Of a stretch of DNA of 16,080 nt, positions 14,642-16,080 are shown piece after piece; position 1 is the first letter of the stretch; each line of letters opens with the position of its first letter. The notes beneath the pieces are model-generated. The model did not search any database. It was not told the origin of the DNA and was given only the letters and a program-made list of their open reading frames with translations. The translations under genes were made by a program, and so were the position numbers. This DNA is from CAYRWR01 sp964537555 (GTDB taxonomy: Bacteria > Spirochaetota > Brevinematia > Brevinematales > CAYRWR01): positions 1 to 16,080 of the forward strand of contig CAZIAD010000065.1 of NCBI GenBank assembly GCA_964537555.1, in the 5' to 3' direction.

Positions 14642-14698
14642 CCATAACGAATTTGCCTATGCGCCGGGCCTAAGCCTGGCGAATGGGCTTAGTTATGG
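14642..14698 (-). repeat. attC site 13 (belongs to cassette N)
   Basis: Boxes CCATAAC and GTTATGG, with complementary flanks TTCCCATAAC / GTTATGGGAA. On the minus strand the 3' R box contains an ATG in frame with gene M, and the 5' R box supplies the last codons and stop of gene N. The right-most attC in the window. Confidence 0.92.
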
Positions 14699-15207
14699 GA
14701 ATTGTTAGTACTAGCATTAGATCGCATTATATGGTCAACTATACTTGTTGCACAATCAATAATATGATTCTGCTTAACATTTTCGGAAATGTGATGAAAA
14801 TGAATCTCATTCTGATATTCAGGCCAGCTATCAGTATTTTTTCTATATAAAAATACGATTTCTGCTTCCAGGCTTTCTAATACTAATTTTTGTTCTTTTT
14901 GATCTTCAGAAATCTCATCTATAATCCAAACATCTAAACAAAGAATATTATTCCCTCTTTTATCACGAAATTGATATCCCCAATATCCAGAACTACCTGT
15001 TGCTTTAAATCCCTGTCGGAGTCTATTTCTTATTGATTGAATTGTTTGACCTACATATAATATCTTTGTTCCTTCAGAAAAAATATATATTTTTGGGCAA
15101 GTGGTAGTGTATGGGTTTGTGAATTTACACTCATTCTGAGTTTTGATTTCAAATTCTTCTCTACCTTTTAATATTAACTGAAATCGCTTTGGTTTGCTTA
15201 ATTGCAT
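14689..15207 (-). CDS. cassette N: GIY-YIG nuclease-fold protein
   Basis: 172 residues. The GIY-YIG core is at about 39-120: KIYIF (39-43, GIY strand), YVGQT (51-55, YIG strand), an Arg-rich helix IRNRLRQGF (59-67) holding the catalytic-type arginine, and LEAEIVFLYR (113-122) with the acidic metal ligand. It ends with WPEYQNEIHFHH, a tail common to stand-alone bacterial members whose role is unknown. The fold hydrolyses DNA in homing enzymes, UvrC and some restriction enzymes, and the key residues appear present. Start ATG 15207 follows AAAGGAG. The reading frame runs through the attC box: the last three codons are Ser-His-Asn (TCC-CAT-AAC) and the stop is the attC TAA. No attC lies between it and gene O to the right. 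Confidence 0.88.
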   Translation of the reverse strand: MQLSKPKRFQLILKGREEFEIKTQNECKFTNPYTTTCPKIYIFSEGTKILYVGQTIQSIRNRLRQGFKATGSSGYWGYQFRDKRGNNILCLDVWIIDEISEDQKEQKLVLESLEAEIVFLYRKNTDSWPEYQNEIHFHHISENVKQNHIIDCATSIVDHIMRSNASTNNSHN

Positions 15208-15304
15208 TATAATCTCCTTTCCTACACAAAAGCATTGAGAAGTTTCGGCTAGATTTATTTCATCCAGATTTACTCAAGTATTTATCATTTATCAATTTTC
15301 TCGA

Positions 15305-16080
15305 TCACTTCTTTTTCATAAGACTTATTATCATTTTGTTTTGATTTATATAACCAATATACAATTCAGTTCCACTCAAACTGTAGGTATTTGGAAATGG
15401 AATTGACCCAAAATCTGATACAAATAGCTCTTTTTTATTCTGAACAATAATGCTTCCATTTACTTTAGTAATTATAGATTCAGATGTGTCTATTGGCCCA
15501 TATTTATTGCCCTTTAAATCTAAATAAAAGTCATCTTTTTTCCAATATAAATCACCAACTGATTTATCGAAAACAAAAATTGGTAAATCATAGGGGCCTG
15601 TTTCATTACCCAATGCATTAATATAGTATCCCATTTCTTTTTCTCTAGAGTAGTCGTATGAAAAAGAATAATAATAACTGAATAGCCAGGATTTTCCATC
15701 CCTACTAACATATAATTTTGCACTATTGTGGAATCCAGTACATTCTCTTGTGTACAATTTATATTTTTCACCATTTATAAACACAAAACATGTTCCCAAT
15801 CTATACCCCATGATACCCCATGTTTTTCCGGAATCACTTATTGAAAAACTATCAATATTATATTCGTCTAAAGGTGAGATTTCATTGCCGTTTGTTACAA
15901 TTCTGTATTTGTTATCTTCAGATGTATAATAAATATATCCCCACAAATCTTTCTCAGAACCTATCCAGAATTTATTGAGTCTATTTTCCATACTATCATT
16001 TGAAAAAGGACCAATAATTTCATCTCCAATTTTTAGATATTCTTTATCATTTTTTTTGTATATAAATCCCCAGTATTTAC
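15305..16080 (-). CDS. gene O: partial repeat protein, runs off the right edge
   Basis: The frame stays open from 16080 down to the stop at 15305 (258 codons), so the internal ATG at 15991 is probably not the start; the upstream stretch reads KYWGFIYKKNDKEYLKIGDE and repeats the following block DLWGYIYYTSEDNKYRIVTN. Units of about 45-55 residues recur with the pattern W-G-x-I-x-Y ... I-x-x-G-x-E-x-x-P-x-D and S-x-D-G-K-x-W (for example SDSGKTWGIM, SRDGKSWLFS, LGNETGPYDL, LKGNKYGPID). This suggests a beta-propeller or WG-like repeat protein. The visible part cannot show a signal peptide. It ends 98 bases upstream of gene N with no attC between, so either both share a cassette or O lies just outside the array. 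Confidence 0.8.
   Translation of the reverse strand, partial: KYWGFIYKKNDKEYLKIGDEIIGPFSNDSMENRLNKFWIGSEKDLWGYIYYTSEDNKYRIVTNGNEISPLDEYNIDSFSISDSGKTWGIMGYRLGTCFVFINGEKYKLYTRECTGFHNSAKLYVSRDGKSWLFSYYYSFSYDYSREKEMGYYINALGNETGPYDLPIFVFDKSVGDLYWKKDDFYLDLKGNKYGPIDTSESIITKVNGSIIVQNKKELFVSDFGSIPFPNTYSLSGTELYIGYINQNKMIISLMKKK

Larger units (their letters stand above)
5339..14698 (-). mobile_element. chromosomal integron gene-cassette array (distal part)
   Basis: Thirteen attC-type sites of 53-58 bases punctuate this region. Each has the form xxxxAAC - GC-rich imperfect palindrome - GTTxxxx, and the outer boxes vary while staying mutually complementary within each cassette. Cargo is AT-rich, mostly one gene per unit, with one exception all on the minus strand and each followed by its attC. 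No integrase or attI is in the window. The one-base stem bulges and the unequal R-L spacers show the attC top strand is the minus strand, so the platform should lie beyond the right edge and leuS flanks the distal end. Units measure about 360-1680 bases. The array may continue right of 14698. Confidence 0.92.

Noticed and set aside
14610..14645. ATG at 14645 as the start of gene M
   Set aside because: It lies in the attC R box with no ribosome binding site and places a polar stretch before the signal peptide; GTG 14609 is better supported.
5339..14698. Regular palindromic repeats suggesting a CRISPR array
   Set aside because: Spacing is 0.35-1.7 kb with genes between, repeats differ in sequence, and the outer boxes vary in a paired way. 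This is attC behaviour, not CRISPR.

Overview
The window looks like a bacterial chromosome in two parts. The left third (1-5046) carries ordinary core-type genes of roughly balanced base composition: a TelA-family protein, a two-receiver/GGDEF response regulator, and leucyl-tRNA synthetase (leuS). From about 5.2 kb to at least 14.7 kb the DNA becomes strongly AT-rich and is cut every 0.35-1.7 kb by short GC-rich imperfect palindromes. Each palindrome has the form xxxxAAC...GTTxxxx, and I read them as integron attC sites. I count 13, delimiting 12 complete cassettes, plus a thirteenth cassette (GIY-YIG gene) whose far end is not seen. This is the distal part of a large sedentary (chromosomal) integron. 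The compact ~53-58 bp attC type, the low-GC cargo and the lipoprotein-rich content recall the unusual integron known from Treponema denticola, so a spirochaete is my best guess. That is inference and no ribosomal marker is present.

Layout. 1-34: bidirectional terminator. 47-1135 (-): telA-like. 1253-2500 (-): REC-REC-degenerate GGDEF regulator with a near-consensus promoter. 2632-5046 (+): leuS. 5047-5338: no convincing gene, a hairpin and a possible decayed attC. 5339-14698: cassette array. All cargo genes but one are on the minus strand and read toward leuS. In order from left to right they encode: lipoprotein A; double zinc-ribbon protein B; a secreted repeat protein C on the plus strand with its own promoter; D (interrupted by a 10-N assembly gap); GNAT acetyltransferase E; a two-gene cassette (HEPN-like G followed by lipoprotein F); small acidic H; small beta-rich I; GNAT J; HIT hydrolase K; DUF4377-like lipoprotein L; large secreted repeat protein M, a homologue of C; and GIY-YIG protein N. 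A partial repeat protein O runs off the right edge.

How it works together. The two ends of each cassette are complementary over 10-21 bases, as expected if the circular form rebuilds its own attC. Single-base bulges and the unequal R-L spacers all point the same way: the top strand of every attC is the window's minus strand, so attI and the integrase should lie to the right of the window. In the cassettes whose gene reads in array sense, the gene begins only about 25-50 nt after the recombination point, with a good ribosome binding site but no room for a promoter. They are therefore probably transcribed from upstream cassettes or an outside promoter. Cassette C is the exception. In 12 of 13 sites the first codon after the AAC of the upstream R box is TAG or TAA, so attC also closes reading frames; gene N ends exactly there.
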